DNA of 64,000 nt from Streptomyces sp. CNQ085 (GTDB lineage Bacteria > Actinomycetota > Actinomycetes > Streptomycetales > Streptomycetaceae), in assembly GCF_022614595.1 (NCBI RefSeq), contig NZ_JAJFAU010000003.1:1-64000 (forward strand), given 5' to 3'. The notes beneath the pieces were generated by a model, which was not told the origin of the DNA, did no database searches, and worked only from the letters and a program-made list of their open reading frames with translations. The first letter of the stretch is position 1. Every line of letters starts with the position of its first letter. The position numbers and the translations under genes are program-made. Of the stretch, positions 1-7,796 are shown piece after piece.

Positions 1-98
1 TCCCGGCGCCGGAGCCCCGGCCCGGCCGGACGCGCGGGGGGGCGCCCGCCGTCCTGCTCCCCGGTGTGCCGTCCCGGCCGCTGCCCGAGCAGCGCCAT
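1..98 (-). CDS. Unidentified partial ORF downstream of cysteine dioxygenase
   Basis: An ATG overlaps the stop codon of the cysteine dioxygenase gene (TGATG) and opens a frame that stays open to the window edge, giving 32 residues (MALLGQRPGRH...). The overlap would suit translational coupling. The visible residues are low-complexity (Gly, Arg, Pro) and I recognise no domain. In related genomes a rhodanese-like gene often follows cysteine dioxygenase, but nothing visible here proves that. It could equally be a chance open frame in GC-rich DNA. Confidence 0.25.
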   Translation of the reverse strand, partial: MALLGQRPGRHTGEQDGGRPPARPAGPGLRRR

Positions 99-703
99 CA
101 GCGGTCGGCGGGCAGGTCGTAGACCCGGCGGACACTGCTGCCCAGACGGGAGACGTCGGCGCCGTAGACGTGGAGGGAAACGGCCCTGTCCGAGCCGCCG
201 TTCCAGACCCGGTGGATGTCGCCGGGGGGCGCGAAGCCGCACACCGAACCCGGCGGATTCACCACGTCCTCGGTGGCCACCAGCCGTGCCCGGCCGCCGG
301 GGGAGTCGGCGGGCAGCAGCCGGTAGCGGCGCTCCCGCTCCTCGCCCTCGTGGACTCCGGTGACGCACCAGGAGACGTGGTCGTGCACGGGGGTGCGCTG
401 GCCCGGCAGCCAGACGAGGGCCACGACCGAGAAACTCCCGTCCGCCTCGGCGTGCAGCAGGTGCTGGCGGTAGTGCTCGGGACCGCCCTCGCGCTGCCCG
501 GGGGTGAGCAGGTCGGGGGCGCCCAGGTGGGGCGCCAGCTTCTCGCCGACCAGGTATGCGGTCGGGTCCGGCGGCAGGCCCCGGCCCACGGCCGCGCGGA
601 TGTCCGCGACGAGGGCGGCGAGGCGGTCGGTCGTCCCCGGGCCGGTGGTGTGGGCGACCGGACGGGTGTCGGGATGCGTGGTGGAGGAGAGCGAAGCGGC
701 CAT
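98..703 (-). CDS. Cysteine dioxygenase type I family protein (cupin)
   Basis: Probable non-haem iron enzyme that oxidises L-cysteine to cysteine sulfinate with O2, in the cytoplasm. The 201-residue product has the cupin signature PVHDHVSWCVTGVHEGEE at about residues 106-122. His107 and His109 are likely iron ligands and His164 (DIHRVWNG) is the third. Cys113 sits near the iron pair, but I cannot say that it forms the Cys-Tyr crosslink seen in mammalian enzymes. Length is usual for bacterial members. The gene lies 108 bp downstream of a LysR regulator on the same strand, which suggests joint control. A related thiol dioxygenase specificity (for example 3-mercaptopropionate) cannot be excluded from sequence alone. 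Confidence 0.88.
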   Translation of the reverse strand: MAASLSSTTHPDTRPVAHTTGPGTTDRLAALVADIRAAVGRGLPPDPTAYLVGEKLAPHLGAPDLLTPGQREGGPEHYRQHLLHAEADGSFSVVALVWLPGQRTPVHDHVSWCVTGVHEGEERERRYRLLPADSPGGRARLVATEDVVNPPGSVCGFAPPGDIHRVWNGGSDRAVSLHVYGADVSRLGSSVRRVYDLPADR

Positions 704-811
704 GTCCGCAGCGTCGCGCCCAACCTTCCATCACGTCCAACGAGGTTTTCTTCGCCGTTCTCCAAAATCTGGTTATGGAAAGCCGCGGAGCGGGCCGCCC
801 GGCGGCCGTCC

Positions 812-1717
812 TCAGCGGCCGGCGCGGTTCGCCGCTACCGCCCGCAGCTCCTGGAGCACCAGCGCGGTGGCCGGTATCCGCAGATGCTCGCGGAGCACGT
901 ACGCCGAGACCTGCCGCCGGGCGGCCGGGTCCAGGGCGCGCCCGGTGACCTTGCGGTGGACCAGGAAGGACAGCACCAGCCCCGGCATCATGGCGATGCC
1001 CAGCCCTTCGGCGACCAGGCTCTGCACCACGAGGTTGTCGTCGGTGGTGAAGACGATGTCGGGGGCGAAACCCAGCTCGGCGCACTCGTGCAGGAAGTTG
1101 GCGCGGCAGCGCAGGCAGCCGGCGATCCACCGCTCGTCCGCCAGCTCCGCCAGCCGGACCGCCCGCCGCCGCGCCATCGGATGCCCGGTGGGCATCAGCA
1201 CGGTGAGCTGGTCCTCCAGCAGCGGCACCTCGACCAGTTCGCCGGGTACCTGTTCGCGCAGGCCGGGGTAGGTGAAGGCCAGGGTGATGTCGCACTCGCC
1301 GCGCACCACGCGGTCCAGCGACTCCGGCGGCTCGCTCTCCTGCAGTTCGACCCGGATTCCGGGATGGTCCGCCGCCAGCCGCGTCAGTGCCTCCGGCACC
1401 AGCGTGGCCCCCGCGCTGGGGAACGCGCACACCCGCACCCGCCCCGCACGCAGCCGGGTCAGCGCCGTCATCTGCCGCTGGGCGGCCTCCATGCTGCCAA
1501 GGATCACACCGGCGTGCCGGGACAGGGCCTCGCCCGCCTCGGTGAGCCGCATCCGCCGGCCGGCCCGCAGGAACAGCGGGGTGCCCACGGCCCGCTCCAG
1601 TGCCTTCATCTGCTGGGTGATCGCGGGCTGTGTGTACCCCAGGGAGCGGGCCGCCGCAGAGTACGAACCGGTGCGGACCACCTCGTGGAAGGTCCTGATG
1701 TGCCGCGAATCGAACAT
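812..1717 (-). CDS. LysR family transcriptional regulator
   Basis: DNA-binding regulator of 301 residues. The N-terminal winged helix-turn-helix is clear (HIRTFHEVVRTGSYSAAARS, then QPAITQQMKALE), followed by the periplasmic-binding-like effector domain. The frame is open for 81 codons upstream, but that extension is Arg/Pro-rich and not LysR-like, so I place the start at the ATG of MFDSRHIRTF. The gene precedes the cysteine dioxygenase gene on the same strand. Regulators of this class usually autoregulate and control a neighbour, so sulfur amino acid metabolism is a reasonable but unproven target. Confidence 0.9.
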   Translation of the reverse strand: MFDSRHIRTFHEVVRTGSYSAAARSLGYTQPAITQQMKALERAVGTPLFLRAGRRMRLTEAGEALSRHAGVILGSMEAAQRQMTALTRLRAGRVRVCAFPSAGATLVPEALTRLAADHPGIRVELQESEPPESLDRVVRGECDITLAFTYPGLREQVPGELVEVPLLEDQLTVLMPTGHPMARRRAVRLAELADERWIAGCLRCRANFLHECAELGFAPDIVFTTDDNLVVQSLVAEGLGIAMMPGLVLSFLVHRKVTGRALDPAARRQVSAYVLREHLRIPATALVLQELRAVAANRAGR

Positions 1718-1812
1718 GCCGGAACGATAAACGGATTTTGGGGGTGGTGAGGGACCACTACGAGCCTTCAGCGGAGCGTGCACGGCCCGCGAAGCACCGG
1801 AAGGACAAGCCC

Positions 1813-2250
1813 CTACGGGTGCTCGCCGAGCGCCGTCATGGTCCGGCCGGTCAGTCCGGGCACGTCCGCGTCCCACACTCTCTCCGTCAGCCAGGCTCCC
1901 AGCCGCACGGAGTTCTCCACGGCCATGCGCACCTGCGGCAGGCGGCCAGCGTCTTCTCACCCCAGTCGGCGCCGCCGGCGAGCAGCTCGGCGAGGACGAG
2001 GGCGTCCTCCAGGGACATCGCCGCCTCCTGGGCGAGGGCGCGCATGGCCACGGCCATCACCTCGGCGTCCACATCCCGGGAGGCGACGACTGCCGGCCGC
2101 TCGGCGGCGGTGCGTTCGACGGTGCCCGACTGGCTGATCGCCAGCCCGTCGTCCGACAGGACGACGGGGTGCCGGGTGCCCGGCACGCTCGACCGGACCG
2201 TCCAGCAGCCACTCCAGGTCTTGGTCGGTGGTGGTGGTTCGCTGTGTCAT
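1813..2250 (-). pseudogene. Roadblock/LC7 (CvnB-like) gene remnant, frameshifted
   Basis: The start MTQRTTTTDQDLEWLLDG is a typical CvnB N-terminus. After about 22 codons the frame must shift to continue as RHPVVLSDDGLAISQSGTVERT, the roadblock core. Homology is then lost: the text runs into DVDAEVMAVAMRALAQEAA..., which is not roadblock-like, and needs another shift to end in VENSVRLGAWLTERVWDADV. The remainder looks like the tail of a different, unidentified gene joined by deletion. Full CvnB proteins are about 140 residues in one frame. In conservons this protein works with a CvnA kinase and a CvnD GTPase; neither is intact here. Confidence 0.6.
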
Positions 2251-2268
2251 GTTCGGTCTTCCGTCACC

Positions 2269-2412
2269 TCACAGGGAGATCATGGCGAGGCTGGGCACGC
2301 CGGCCAGGATGAGCAGGGCCGCCCGGATCGATTTCGGACGCAGCGAACCCAGACGGAATGTTCCGCTCGCCGACCGCCCCTGCCGTCTCGGCACACGGGT
2401 GCGCAGTGCCAT
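2269..2412 (-). pseudogene. CvnA-like sensor kinase N-terminal fragment
   Basis: A 47-residue frame beginning MALRTRVPRRQGRS contains FRLGSLRPKSIRA, which resembles the segment just before the first membrane helix in many CvnA (nitrate/TMAO-type) sensor kinases. It continues as ALLILAGVPSLAMISL and stops. Intact proteins run to roughly 800-1,000 residues, so nearly all of the sensor, HAMP and kinase regions are gone. It lies 18 bp upstream of the roadblock remnant on the same strand, the normal cvnA-cvnB order, which supports reading both as one eroded conservon. Confidence 0.5.
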
Positions 2413-2769
2413 CTCTCCCCGGCAGTGGTTCACGGTGACGGGTCGCCGCTGGTGAGGGCGGCGAAGGACGGAGCGATGTTGGACATACGCAGTGTCAAAG
2501 GAAAACGGATGGGAGCCCTGCTCCGCGTCATCTGACGGTGCGTCCGGATGTGTCCGATCCCGCCCTCGGCCCTGCCCCGCCGCGGTTCGCGGACAGGGGT
2601 GTCCGGGCGGCGGCCGGGAAGCCGGAGGGCGCCGCGGGGGAGGAGCGCGGCCGCCAAAGAAGCCGGCGCGACCGGTACCGCGGGCAGGCGGAGGGGTGTT
2701 CCCCACCGCGAATCCGGGCGGCCGCACCCCGCGGGCGTCAGGTCGCCCGGATTCGCGCGCCGGCGGGGA
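2413..2769. other. Intergenic region without recognisable gene
   Basis: I see no credible coding sequence on either strand; open frames here are Arg/Pro-rich and homology-free. The right end holds an inverted repeat listed separately as a terminator. Confidence 0.5.
2708..2756 (-). terminator. Inverted repeat, probable terminator of the S4 gene
   Basis: Perfect 13-bp arms (GCGAATCCGGGCG at 2708-2720 and its complement at 2744-2756) enclose a GC-rich loop. It lies 14 bp beyond the stop of the leftward S4-domain gene. There is no T-run, as is usual in this group. Confidence 0.65.
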
Positions 2770-3144
2770 TCAGCGGCCGCGCAGCCGCTCCGTCTCGCGC
2801 CGCTCCCGCTTGGTCGGGCGGCCGGTGCCGCGGTCGCGCCGGGCGGCCGGGGCGGTGTACTCGCGCGGGGGCGGGGGCGGGCTGTTGTCGACGAAGCACT
2901 CCGCCGCGACGGAGGCGCCGACCCGCTTGCGCACCAGGCGCGTGACGACGACGACCCGGTCGCGTCCCAGGTGGCGCAGCCGCACCTCGTCACCGGGGCG
3001 TACCGGGTGGGAGGCCTTCACGCGGTCGCCGTTGACGCGGACGTGGCCTCCGCGGCAGGCGGCGGCGGCCGTCGAACGTGTCTTGGTGAGCCGGACGGAC
3101 CAGATCCAGCTGTCGATCCGTACGCTCCCCTCCTGTGCAGCCAT
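2770..3144 (-). CDS. S4-domain RNA-binding protein (Hsp15/YrfH-like)
   Basis: A 124-residue cytoplasmic protein with an N-terminal S4 fold: RIDSWIWSVRLTKTRSTAAAACRGGHVRVNG, then VRPGDEVRLRHLGRDRVVVV. The C-terminal tail is basic and Pro-rich and ends in KRERRETERLRGR. Hsp15 relatives bind stalled 50S subunits carrying peptidyl-tRNA and help recycle them. The upstream open frame is Arg-rich and not conserved, so I use the ATG of MAAQEGSVRIDSW. It is a single-gene unit followed by a hairpin terminator. Confidence 0.87.
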   Translation of the reverse strand: MAAQEGSVRIDSWIWSVRLTKTRSTAAAACRGGHVRVNGDRVKASHPVRPGDEVRLRHLGRDRVVVVTRLVRKRVGASVAAECFVDNSPPPPPREYTAPAARRDRGTGRPTKRERRETERLRGR

Positions 3145-3318
3145 GCCCCCGACTCTAGAGGAGCGCGCCGTGTGGCGGGGGCGCCGTCTCCTCCCTCCGC
3201 CCTTCGCCGCCGCAACGGCGCCTTTGACGGCCGGTGCGCGGGCGCGAGGGCGCCGCGGAGAACCCGTACAGGGGTCTTGGCGGCCGGCGCCGACGGGAGG
3301 AAGGTCTGGCAGCAAATA

Positions 3319-3332
3319 TGAGAGCGCTCCCA
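3319..3332. promoter_or_regulatory. CebR-like operator
   Basis: TGAGAGCGCTCCCA matches the CebR palindrome TGGGAGCGCTCCCA at 13 of 14 positions. CebR is the LacI-family repressor of cellulose and cello-oligosaccharide genes in Streptomyces. The site is 64 bp upstream of the truncated CBM2 gene, the usual position for such an operator. Confidence 0.7.
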
Positions 3333-3395
3333 TCAGGCGGCGGGCCGTGCTGTGGGGAGTGCTCGGTCGGACCGCCTACCTCAGGAGCCGGAAAC

Positions 3396-3641
3396 GTGCG
3401 GAGACGCAGGAGAGGCGCTGTCGCAGCAGCGGCCGCCGCGCTGGCGCTGGTCGCCGGGCCGGTGCGCTGGTGGACCCCGCGGGGCGGTTTCACACTCGGC
3501 GGCGTCTGGAACGTCACGCTCACCCGCTCCGGCGACACCGTGATCGCCGCCGGCGTGGACTGGAACGCGCCGCTGGCCCCGGACGGCTCGGTGACGTTCG
3601 GCTCCCCGGCCGTGCCGGACACCGTCTGCGCCGCTTCCTGA
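3396..3641 (+). pseudogene. Truncated secreted CBM2 protein (cellulase remnant)
   Basis: The 81-residue product starts with a signal peptide (VRRRRRGAVAAAAAALALVAG) after a CAGGAG ribosome site. Instead of a catalytic domain it passes directly into the C-terminal half of a family 2 carbohydrate-binding module: VWNVTLTRSGDTVIAAGVDW, then NAPLAPDGSVTFG. CBM2 modules are about 100 residues and normally follow or precede a glycoside hydrolase of several hundred residues. The first half of the module and the enzyme are missing, which looks like one internal deletion between signal peptide and module. The CebR-like operator upstream shows the gene was once part of the cellulose regulon. Confidence 0.65.
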
Positions 3642-3661
3642 CACGGCCGCCCATAGCGGTC

Positions 3662-3705
3662 CGGTTCCGGGCCGGCCCCGCCGTCGCGGGGTCGGCCCGG
3701 AGCCG
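3662..3705 (+). terminator. Strong hairpin terminator
   Basis: Arms of 20 nt (3662-3681 and 3686-3705) pair with two mismatches around a 4-nt loop, 20 bp past the stop of the CBM2 remnant. Confidence 0.7.
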
Positions 3706-3770
3706 CCGGGGAGGGTGTTTCCTCCCTTTCCGCCCGGGTACCGGGGCTGGGTCGGCGAAGAAGGGACGAG

Positions 3771-4187
3771 GTGACCATGCGGTACGACACCTTCCTCGGA
3801 CAGGTACAGGCACGTGCCCGGCTGGACAACCCCGGCGCGGCCGAGACGGCCACCCGGGCCAGCCTGGAGACCCTCGCGGAACGCGTCCCGGCCACGGTCG
3901 CGGAGAAGCTGGCCGCCCAGCTCCCGCGCGAGATCGGCGAACACCTGCGCAGGGTCGCGTACGCGCCCGACGAGCCGGTCTCGGGCATGCGGATGAGCAC
4001 CCAGGAGTTCTTCGACCGCGTCGCGCAGCGCGCCTCGGCCGACCGCCCCAAGGCGATACACGAGGCCCGCTGCGTGATCGAGGTGGTCGACGAGGCCACC
4101 GGCGGAGCGTGCTCGGCGAAGATCCGCCCCTCTCTGGACGAGGAACTCGCACGGGTGCTCTTCTCGGGCAGTTCTGGGCACACGTGA
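3771..4187 (+). CDS. DUF2267 domain protein
   Basis: A 138-residue protein with a DUF2267-type helical domain: YDTFLGQVQARARLDNPGAA, ATRASLETLAERVPATVAEKL, AQLPREIGEHLRR. The family is widespread in actinobacteria and its biochemical role is unknown. The start could be GTG 3771 or ATG 3777; the GGGACGAGG run at 3763-3771 fits the ATG slightly better. No membrane segment or signal peptide is visible. Confidence 0.82.
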   Translation: MTMRYDTFLGQVQARARLDNPGAAETATRASLETLAERVPATVAEKLAAQLPREIGEHLRRVAYAPDEPVSGMRMSTQEFFDRVAQRASADRPKAIHEARCVIEVVDEATGGACSAKIRPSLDEELARVLFSGSSGHT

Positions 4188-4260
4188 GCCGGGGCGGTGC
4201 GGACCACCGGCCCGGCGCCCCGGGACCCGCCGGGGCGTCCGCGCGGCGACCTCTGAGACG

Positions 4261-4374
4261 GTGACCGTGTTCGTATTCTTCTCCAACCGCGCCGGATGCC
4301 TGGGCTCGCCGCTGGTCAGCCTGGCGGGCACGGCCCTTGTGTTCCTGCTGCTCCACAGCTGCCGGGTTCGCTGA
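4261..4374 (+). CDS. 37-residue hydrophobic small membrane protein
   Basis: GTG 4261 (or GTG 4267) opens a short frame reading MTVFVFFSNRAGCLGSPLVSL, then AGTALVFLLLHSCRVR. The FFSNR-GCLGS start followed by one hydrophobic helix is a pattern I recognise from short conserved Streptomyces proteins, so I think the gene is real despite its size. It probably sits in the membrane as a single-pass peptide; its function is unknown. The ribosome-binding site is weak. It is convergent with the cupin/zinc-ribbon gene. Confidence 0.6.
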   Translation: MTVFVFFSNRAGCLGSPLVSLAGTALVFLLLHSCRVR

Positions 4375-4420
4375 CCGCCGGAGGGGTGCCGCGGAGCGGG
4401 GCGCTCCGGCGCCGGGGCGC

Positions 4421-4963
4421 CTACACGCTCCCCGGCGCCGGCAGCGGCTCGCCGCACCGCTCGCAGGCCCCCGGACCCGGCCGCTCGTTCATCCGGCCGC
4501 ACGCGGGGCAGACCCGGTCCAGCATGCACGGTCCCTCACCGCCCTCCTCCCCGCCAGGAGCGGCACGTTCCGCGGAGAGCGGGCGCATGCCCACGCCCAT
4601 ACCGGGCCGCCGGCGGTGGACGGTCAGGTAGACCAGGCCCTCCGGGCCCGCCCGCAGGGCCCGCCGCGAGGTGCGCGGCAGCCACACCAGGGCCTTGGGA
4701 ACGAGCGCCTGGCGTCCGCCGAGGCCGTCCTCCACCTCCCCGCCTCCGGCGACCACCAGCAGCAGGACATCCAGATCGTTCTCGGCGTGCTCGCCGACGC
4801 GAGTGCCCGGTGGCAGGCGCACCAGATTCGCGTCGAGCTGCCGTCCGGACTCGGCCAGCCGCCACAGCGCCCCGCTCTCGTCCGGCGCCGACCGCGCGAC
4901 GCGGTCGTCGAGATCGGTCAGGACGCGGGGGATCTCGACGCGGGGGGTCTGGTCGGGGGACAC
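4421..4963 (-). CDS. Cupin-fold protein with C-terminal zinc ribbon
   Basis: A 180-residue protein of two parts. Residues of about 30-120 read as a small cupin barrel (ANLVRLPPGTRVGEHAENDL, DVLLLVVAGGGEVEDG, LVPKALVWLPRTSRRAL). The last 40 residues hold a four-cysteine ribbon: CPACGRMNERPGPGACERCG. The GGAGG ribosome site suits GTG 4963 (spacing 5-6) better than GTG 4969, which it touches. The cupin lacks an obvious His-x-His metal pair (GEH is the only candidate), so it may bind a ligand rather than catalyse. The ribbon suggests protein or nucleic acid contact. Function unknown. Confidence 0.7.
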   Translation of the reverse strand: MSPDQTPRVEIPRVLTDLDDRVARSAPDESGALWRLAESGRQLDANLVRLPPGTRVGEHAENDLDVLLLVVAGGGEVEDGLGGRQALVPKALVWLPRTSRRALRAGPEGLVYLTVHRRRPGMGVGMRPLSAERAAPGGEEGGEGPCMLDRVCPACGRMNERPGPGACERCGEPLPAPGSV

Positions 4964-5087
4964 CGGCACCTCCGGAAAGGGGCGTGGACGGGCGTTTCGA
5001 TCCTACGGTCGTCCCGCCCGCCCGCCCGCCCGCCCCGGCCCCGCCCGCGGACGGCGCCCCGGCACGGCGCTAGGCTCGTTCTCCGAG

Positions 5088-6068
5088 ATGAGACGCAGAC
5101 GCTCCGTGCCGCCCTCCCCCCTGCCGCAGCGCCACGGGATCGACCCAGTCCGCCTCAGGCTGCCCGAGAACGGCCCCTGGGAGACGGTGCGGGACCACCT
5201 GGTCGACCGGCTGCCCGCGGTGGCGCCGGCCCTGATCGACGCCATGCTGGACGAGGGCGCCGTCTGGAGCGCGGAAGGCCCGCTGGCACCCGGCGCCCCG
5301 TACCGGCCGGGGACCTGTCTGTGGTTCCACCGGGAGCTGCCCGAGGAAGTGCCGGTGCCGTACGCGGTGGAGGTGCTGCACCGCGACGACGTCCTGGTCG
5401 TCGCGGACAAGCCGCACTTCCTGGCCACCACGCCGCGCGGCCGGCACGTCACCGAGACCGTGCTGGCCCGGCTCCGCCGCGACCTGGGACTGCCCGAGCT
5501 CAGCCCGGCGCACCGGCTGGACCGGCTCACGGCGGGGGTAGTGATGTTCACCGTCCGCCCCGAGTACCGCGCCGCATACCAGGGCATCTTCCAGGACCGG
5601 CGGGCGCGCAAGGAGTACGAGGCCGTGGCGCCTCACGACCCGGGCCTGGAGCTGCCGCGCACGGTCCGCAGCAGGATCGTCAAGGAACGCGGGGTCATCG
5701 CCGCGCGTGAGGTGCCGGGGGAACCCGACAGCGTCAGCCGGGTCGAGCTGATCGAGCACCGCGGCGGACTCGGCCGCTACCGGCTGGTGCCGGTGACCGG
5801 CCGCACCCACCAGTTGCGTCTGCACATGAGTTCCCTGGGTGTCCCCGTCCTGGGCGACCCGGTCTATCCGGAGGTCACCGACCCCGCCCCGGACGACTTC
5901 CGGCGCCCCCTCCAACTACTGGCCAGGACACTGGAGTTCACCGACCCGGTCACCGGCCGCGCGCGCAGCTTCACCAGTCGCCGCACGCTGTCCGCCTGGG
6001 ACTGCCCTCGGGCGTGGGCCGCCGGGGCGGGAGTCCCGGCGGCGGGCGGTGCCCGCCCGTCCGGGTGA
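5088..6068 (+). CDS. RluA-family RNA pseudouridine synthase
   Basis: A 326-residue enzyme that isomerises uridine to pseudouridine in rRNA or tRNA. The family motif HRLDRLTAGVVMF carries the catalytic Asp in the position of the HRLDxxTSG box. Further motifs are ARKEYEAV, VTGRTHQLRLHMSSLGVPVLGDPVYPE and the LQLLARTLEF tail. The target site cannot be told from the sequence. The ATG at 5088 has no ribosome site but lies shortly after a TAGGCT -10-like element (5071-5076), so the transcript may be nearly leaderless. It is followed by a HAD gene 78 bp on. Confidence 0.88.
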   Translation: MRRRRSVPPSPLPQRHGIDPVRLRLPENGPWETVRDHLVDRLPAVAPALIDAMLDEGAVWSAEGPLAPGAPYRPGTCLWFHRELPEEVPVPYAVEVLHRDDVLVVADKPHFLATTPRGRHVTETVLARLRRDLGLPELSPAHRLDRLTAGVVMFTVRPEYRAAYQGIFQDRRARKEYEAVAPHDPGLELPRTVRSRIVKERGVIAAREVPGEPDSVSRVELIEHRGGLGRYRLVPVTGRTHQLRLHMSSLGVPVLGDPVYPEVTDPAPDDFRRPLQLLARTLEFTDPVTGRARSFTSRRTLSAWDCPRAWAAGAGVPAAGGARPSG

Positions 6069-6146
6069 TCGCACGGCCCGCGGCCGGGAGTCCCCGGGAC
6101 AACGGGGAAGACGGTCCGGAAGGCCAACCGGCGGAAAGGGCTGCGG

Positions 6147-6845
6147 ATGAGCGGGACGAGCGGCGACGGAACGGAAAGGGCCGTGCTCTTCGACGTGGAC
6201 GGCACACTGGTGGACACCACCTACCTGCACACCGTGGCCTGGTGGGAGGCGCTGCGGCAGGCAGGCCGCCGGGTGCCGATGTCGGTGATCCACCGGACCA
6301 TCGGAATGGGAAGCGATCAGCTCCTCGCCCGCTTCCTCGGCGAGGACCACGATCCGCGGGAGGCCGCCTCCGTCAGTGCGGCCCATCGCACCCTGTACGC
6401 CGAGTACTGGCCGCGGCTGGCCCCGCTGGAAGGAGCCGCCGAGCTGCTGAGGGCCTGCGCCGGCCGCGGCTGGACGGTCGTCCTGGCCAGCTCCGCGCGC
6501 GGTGACGAACTGGAGGCGATGCGGCGAGCGGTGGGCGCGGACGAGGCGGTGACCGCCGCGACCAGCTCCGACGACGTGGAGGCCAGCAAACCCGCACCCG
6601 ACCTGGTGCGTTCCGCGCTCGATCACGCGGGGGCCGCCCCGGAGCGGGCCGCCTTCGTCGGCGACACCGTGTGGGACGTGGCGGCGTGCGGGCGGGCGGG
6701 CGTGCCCTGTGTGGGCGTGCTCTCGGGCGGTATCACCCGGCGGGAACTGGAGGAGGCGGGTGCCGCGGAGGTCTACGAGAATCCCGCTGACCTGCTGGCC
6801 CACCTCGACGCCAGCCTGCTCGCCCGCCGGCTCCGCGGGGACTGA
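6147..6845 (+). CDS. HAD-superfamily phosphatase (phosphoglycolate phosphatase/beta-PGM-like)
   Basis: A 232-residue soluble hydrolase. Motif I is LFDVDGTLVDT with nucleophile Asp16 and acid/base Asp18. A helical cap follows (HRTIGMGSDQLLARFLGED), then motif II (VVLASSARGDEL), motif III Lys (SKPAPDLV) and motif IV (AFVGDTVWDVAACGRAGV). The order and cap type are those of HAD subfamily IA enzymes that dephosphorylate small phosphate esters. The substrate is unknown. Same strand as the pseudouridine synthase gene, but a functional link is only inferred from spacing. Confidence 0.87.
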   Translation: MSGTSGDGTERAVLFDVDGTLVDTTYLHTVAWWEALRQAGRRVPMSVIHRTIGMGSDQLLARFLGEDHDPREAASVSAAHRTLYAEYWPRLAPLEGAAELLRACAGRGWTVVLASSARGDELEAMRRAVGADEAVTAATSSDDVEASKPAPDLVRSALDHAGAAPERAAFVGDTVWDVAACGRAGVPCVGVLSGGITRRELEEAGAAEVYENPADLLAHLDASLLARRLRGD

Positions 6846-7088
6846 GCCCCGCCCGGGTTCCGCCCTCCGCCGCGCCGGCCGCGTGCGTCGGCGCTTCGGC
6901 AGGGGGCTCGCCCGTTTCCGCGACGTCCTGGCCGCACTGGGAGGGCGGGCGGCCATGGAGAGGCGGATCGAGCGGCCGAGCGTGCTCGCCCCGCACCGGA
7001 TCCACCGGGTCCGCGGTGATCCCGCCGTCGAACGGGGCCGACCGACCTGGGGGGGCGGCGGCGGGCCCGGGGCCGCCATGGCCGCCGG

Positions 7089-7718
7089 TCAGCAGCGCAC
7101 CGGTCCCGGAACGGTCATGCGGAAGGGGCGTACGGCCACCGAGACCCGGGCGGTGGTGCGGGCCAGGGGCGGAAGCCGGTCCGACCACGAGGTGACCGCC
7201 ACTTTCTCCTGGCGGGGGGATCCCGCCAGGCGGCCCGGGACGAACAACCGCCGCCCGGCCGAGCCGGAGAAACCCGGCAGGGGCAGCGCAAGGGCCGGGA
7301 GGCGGAGCCTTCCCGGAGCGAAGGTCAGAGAGGCGACCGGGCCGTCGTGGTCGGCGACGTGGACCGAGCGGTCCGTCCATGTGAACGAGGCGAGTTGTTT
7401 GGGCAGGTCCCAGATGTCCCGGCCGCCCCGCACCGATGCGGCGTCGCTGACCCAGATGCGGTCGATCAGCAGGCCGGCGCGGCGGCCGCGCCGGACCAGG
7501 GGGCCCATGGCCAGTTCATCGTAGACGAGGGTGCCCTCCCGGTACCGTACGAGACCGACCGCCAGCAGGGAGGTCCCCGCCAGCGGGCGCAGGTCCGGGG
7601 GGACGGGCAGCCGGCGGTGCACCGGCAGGAGTGCCGCCCACAGATGTCCCCGGAAGCTCCAGGGGGCCGGAGGATACGGCGGGAGCGGCCCGCCCCGAGC
7701 GGAAGCGGAATCCGGCAT
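7089..7718 (-). CDS. Acetoacetate decarboxylase family protein
   Basis: A 209-residue protein. The region LLIDRIWVSDAASVRGGRDI followed by WDLPKQLASFTW matches the acetoacetate-decarboxylase fold, where the W-x-x-S..RGGRxIWxxPK segment lines the active site. The Lys of the PKQLA motif is conserved in the fold; I cannot confirm the Schiff-base lysine. Many actinobacterial members are not true decarboxylases and their substrates are unknown. It stands alone between a 243-bp gap and a gene for a small secreted protein on the same strand. Confidence 0.8.
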   Translation of the reverse strand: MPDSASARGGPLPPYPPAPWSFRGHLWAALLPVHRRLPVPPDLRPLAGTSLLAVGLVRYREGTLVYDELAMGPLVRRGRRAGLLIDRIWVSDAASVRGGRDIWDLPKQLASFTWTDRSVHVADHDGPVASLTFAPGRLRLPALALPLPGFSGSAGRRLFVPGRLAGSPRQEKVAVTSWSDRLPPLARTTARVSVAVRPFRMTVPGPVRC

Positions 7719-7796
7719 GCCAACGGCTCCTTCCCGACCGGGCCGACGGTTCGTGGACAGTACCCCGGGGCACCCGACCGGTACGCCGGTAAGTGA

